DNA of 64,000 nt from an uncultured Flavobacteriaceae bacterium. GTDB taxonomy: Bacteria; Bacteroidota; Bacteroidia; Flavobacteriales; Flavobacteriaceae. This document shows positions 63,127 through 64,000 of this stretch, in pieces; the stretch's first letter is position 1, and each line of letters starts with the position of its first letter. The translations under genes were made by a program, and so were the position numbers. Under the pieces are notes generated by a model. It saw only the letters and a list, made by a program, of their open reading frames with translations, did not search any database and was not told the origin of the DNA. The DNA lies in the NCBI GenBank assembly GCA_937136455.1, contig CAKZOO010000041.1, forward strand, positions 24,207-88,206, given 5' to 3'.

Positions 63127-63139
63127 AATTATCCTCAGT

Positions 63140-63164
63140 AAAAGAGGGGAAGTCCTTTTCCCCT
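63140..63164 (-). terminator. Rho-independent terminator after 63171-63827
   Basis: On the - strand AGGGGAA, six-base loop, TTCCCCT, then CTTTTAC. It lies directly downstream of the gene at 63171-63827 and would separate its transcript from the following fibre genes, perhaps allowing higher expression. Confidence 0.72.
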
Positions 63165-63170
63165 GTTAAT

Positions 63171-63827
63171 TTAAGAAAGTTCCAGAGTTCTAATTTCTGG
63201 AGTAGCGCCTGTTGATCCAACAAATTCTACGTCTACAGCAGCACCTACTCTAAGTTCCATAACAGAACCGGGAGATAGTGGGAAACCGTTAGCGGCAGTT
63301 ACGCCTGAAGCTCCAACGAAAATTCTCTTGTTATCCTGATTACGGATCATAAGATATTTTCTGTTAGCTAAAGGAGCTGCCACAATGTCTTGAGCTGTGT
63401 CAGCAGAAGCTAGAGTGTTAGCTGCAGAAGCGATAGCTGTGTTAGCTAGAGCTGCATCGTTAGCTTGTACCACGTTTACGTCTAGCGCCTGATCTGATCC
63501 AACTAGTGTTGACGTAAGTGCAGTACCTGCTCCATCAAAAAGATGTGAAGCAACACTATCATCTGCAGCATCAAGATCAACCTCAACGTTAATACCTTCG
63601 ATTACGTTAACGTCTAGACCTTGTTTACCACCAACTAGTGTTGATGTAAGCGCAGTACCTGCTCCGTCCTTTAAAGTTGTATCAACAGCAAGTCTCTCGA
63701 CGCTGTTAATAGTTTCACTACCAATTAGCTCGCCAGAGCCTGATAGCGTGTGTGATCCGATTTTATCAGAAGCAGCGATAGAAGCAGCATCTGTTGTATC
63801 GAATACGAGACTGTCTTTACTAATCAT
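63171..63827 (-). CDS. Virion surface/decoration-like protein (218 aa)
   Basis: 218 Ala/Val/Asp-rich residues. An internal repeat (LKDGAGTALTSTLVGGKQGL, then FDGAGTALTSTLVGSDQAL) precedes a C-terminal beta domain (KYLMIRNQDNKRIFVGASGV, GFPLSPGSVMELRVG) known from phage surface proteins. GGAGGGAATATG start. A terminator follows, suggesting a distinct, abundant product. Confidence 0.75.
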   Translation of the reverse strand: MISKDSLVFDTTDAASIAASDKIGSHTLSGSGELIGSETINSVERLAVDTTLKDGAGTALTSTLVGGKQGLDVNVIEGINVEVDLDAADDSVASHLFDGAGTALTSTLVGSDQALDVNVVQANDAALANTAIASAANTLASADTAQDIVAAPLANRKYLMIRNQDNKRIFVGASGVTAANGFPLSPGSVMELRVGAAVDVEFVGSTGATPEIRTLELS

Positions 63828-63846
63828 ATTCCCTCCAATATTATGT

Positions 63847-64000
63847 TTATTCTAAAAGCTTATTGCTTTTAGTCCTATTCTCATTTACCGTTAAATATTG
63901 AAGGTTATAATGAACGTGTAAGCCACAAACTTTATCGTTTTGTAGTGGTATTATGTGATCCACCTCATAACCTTCCTTACGGTTTAAATATACCTCTTTT
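63847..64000 (-). CDS. HNH endonuclease, C-terminal part (cut by window edge)
   Basis: The - strand frame is open from the right edge to TAA at 63847-63849. Its 50 residues include RKEGYEVDHIIPLQNDKVCG, LHVHYNLQYLTVNENRTKSN and KLLE, the second half of an HNH nuclease (DHIIPL and N...N). It precedes the virion surface gene in the same direction. The first half lies outside the window. Confidence 0.85.
   Translation of the reverse strand, partial: KEVYLNRKEGYEVDHIIPLQNDKVCGLHVHYNLQYLTVNENRTKSNKLLE

Overview
The window is part of an AT-rich tailed-phage genome and carries no host housekeeping genes. The - strand half encodes a podovirus-like virion module: an adaptor-type protein, a large nozzle-like protein, Gln/Ala-rich internal virion proteins, a GH24 lysozyme and fibre proteins. 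The + strand half encodes replication, nucleotide metabolism and many tiny proteins. The host is unknown. A lipoprotein at 8034-8513 has a C-terminal module that reminds me of Bdellovibrio-group lipoproteins; this is a recollection, not a search result.

Layout. 1-1959: small + strand genes. 1960-3144: gene-free, with a G-quadruplex-prone tract, an imperfect repeat and two leftward promoter candidates at its right end. 3145-4132: three - strand genes with copies of one promoter/leader. 4133-4484: gene-free. 4546-44123: about 90 tightly packed + strand genes, mostly overlapping by 1-14 bases. These include ThyX, class II ribonucleotide reductase, MazG-like and dATP/dGTP pyrophosphohydrolase domains, dUTPase, an ERF annealing protein, a Cas4/RecB-like nuclease, a primase-helicase, a family B DNA polymerase, a DnaQ-like exonuclease, a MoxR ATPase with a VWA metallopeptidase, two ClpP-like proteases and five HNH endonucleases. 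44120-64000: the - strand virion and lysis genes, meeting the + strand genes at overlapping stop codons, with a sixth HNH gene cut by the right edge.

The most unusual feature is a large family of small proteins (about 65-100 residues), which I call the TNL-tail family. About 33 copies lie between 8.5 and 41.3 kb. Each pairs a divergent, probably SH3/KOW-like beta domain (often starting VGDKFLVVW or similar) with a C-terminal motif like TNLxKLLYLGE. In many copies the codons for the last residues (LGE, GVE, IGE) contain GGAG and form the Shine-Dalgarno sequence of the next gene. One copy is fused to a dATP/dGTP diphosphohydrolase domain. A second small family (CWA/LYKLLW type) sits at 873-1959 and 19095.

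Regulation. A repeated sigma70-like promoter (TTGMNN, 16-17 bases, usually TGGTAAAAT) precedes many + strand gene blocks and the lysozyme. Three of these are followed by terminator-like hairpins before the next gene. A separate 23-24-base motif occurs three times on the - strand and is a candidate late promoter. I saw no tRNA, rRNA, CRISPR array, integrase, terminase, portal or capsid gene here; the head genes presumably lie beyond the right edge.
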